Assembly: GCA_003224235.1 (NCBI GenBank)
Contig: QHYU01000145.1
Location: forward strand, 1 to 35,173
From: Acidobacteriota bacterium
GTDB lineage: Bacteria; Acidobacteriota; Terriglobia; Acidiferrales; UBA7541
Direction of reading: 5' to 3'
Length of the DNA stretch: 35,173 nucleotides
The notes below the pieces were generated by a model. That model saw nothing but the letters and a program-made list of their open reading frames with translations. It made no database searches and was not told the origin of the DNA. The translations under genes were made by a program, and so were the position numbers. Shown here piece by piece: positions 34,820-35,173 of the stretch; the stretch's first letter is position 1, and the number at the start of each line of letters is the position of its first letter.

Positions 34820-35173
34820 TTACGGAGCAGGCACTGTAACAGTGTTGGCCAGTAATGTAATCGCGCCAGATTGGCACAGCATTCTGCCCTCAACCACTGA
34901 GCCGGTACCCAGCGAGTTTGATGCAACAGCCAGTACGCTTCCCTTGAAGCTAACGTTGGTTCCGATAGTCGATGAGGCAGCGATCGCCCAAAAAACGTTG
35001 GCAGCCTTGGCGCCGCCGATCAGAAGGACTTGGGCACCGTTATTCACCGTGAGTGAGGACCCTACCTGGAAGATCCAGACAGCATTCGCGTCGCCCTTGG
35101 CGTCGAGAGTGAGGATTCCGTTCACTGCTATGCTCATCGTGGACCCGGACGTATAGACGCCCGGGGCGAGGGT
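34820..35173 (-). CDS. DUF3494 ice-binding-like protein, C-terminal part (cut by window edge)
   Basis: The minus-strand frame is open to the window edge and reads TLAPGVYTSGSTMSIAVNGI, then LTLDAKGDANAVWIFQVGSSLTV, QVLLIGGAKAANVFWAIAASSTIGTNVSFKGSVLA and ends GRMLCQSGAITLLANTVTVPAP. These are the successive strands of the DUF3494 beta-solenoid found in ice-binding proteins and in many bacterial surface proteins with no ice role. The gene begins beyond the window, so the ATG at 35137 is internal. A secretion signal would lie outside the window. Family assignment is strong; ice binding itself is not shown. Confidence 0.85.
   Translation of the reverse strand, partial: TLAPGVYTSGSTMSIAVNGILTLDAKGDANAVWIFQVGSSLTVNNGAQVLLIGGAKAANVFWAIAASSTIGTNVSFKGSVLAVASNSLGTGSVVEGRMLCQSGAITLLANTVTVPAP

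Overview
The window is a GC-rich bacterial chromosome segment with no rRNA, tRNA, phage, insertion sequence or CRISPR array. The gene content suggests a Gram-negative, probably soil-dwelling member of the Acidobacteriota. It has an RND efflux pair, lipoproteins and exported proteins, AnmK murein recycling, an exported oligopeptidase B, exported TldD-like peptidases and a DUF3494 protein. The phylum is an inference from gene content and protein style; there is no marker gene to prove it.

Layout. 1-4971 lies on the minus strand: the start of cdsA (cut by the window edge), uppS, an NRAMP-related transporter whose motif residues point to magnesium, a membrane-free MgtE/CBS protein just upstream of it, a long leader with an intrinsic terminator, and a CYTH-domain protein. 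5093-16642 lies on the plus strand: exported oligopeptidase B, a GT4 glycosyltransferase, mutS, anmK overlapping a peptide-binding lipoprotein, and a subtilase carrying an unusual eight-residue repeat. 17108-18751 holds a decayed PAS sensor and a receiver-PAS-GGDEF diguanylate cyclase. 18911-23197 (minus) encodes an RND pump and its adaptor lipoprotein. 23463-24179 (minus) is a two-helix RCK protein without a selectivity filter. Divergent from it are dps and then the phosphoketolase-acetate kinase pair (plus). 29154-29740 (minus) is an RRM RNA-binding protein followed by a 53-residue basic protein. 30119-34734 (plus) encodes an exported hypothetical protein and an overlapping pair of exported TldD-like proteins. 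The right edge cuts a DUF3494 ice-binding-like gene (minus).

How the genes work together. cdsA and uppS serve phospholipid and undecaprenyl-phosphate synthesis. The transporter/MgtE-N pair looks like a magnesium uptake unit with its sensor encoded separately, possibly controlled by transcription attenuation. anmK plus the binding lipoprotein suggests recovery of cell-wall fragments. Phosphoketolase plus acetate kinase turns sugar phosphates into acetate and ATP, and lies beside the Dps protection protein. The TldD-like pair (one copy with all metal ligands, one without) resembles the cytoplasmic TldD/TldE heterodimer but carries export signals.

The observations most worth a second look are the octapeptide array in the subtilase, the exported TldD/TldE-like pair, and the split transporter/sensor operon with its attenuator-like leader.
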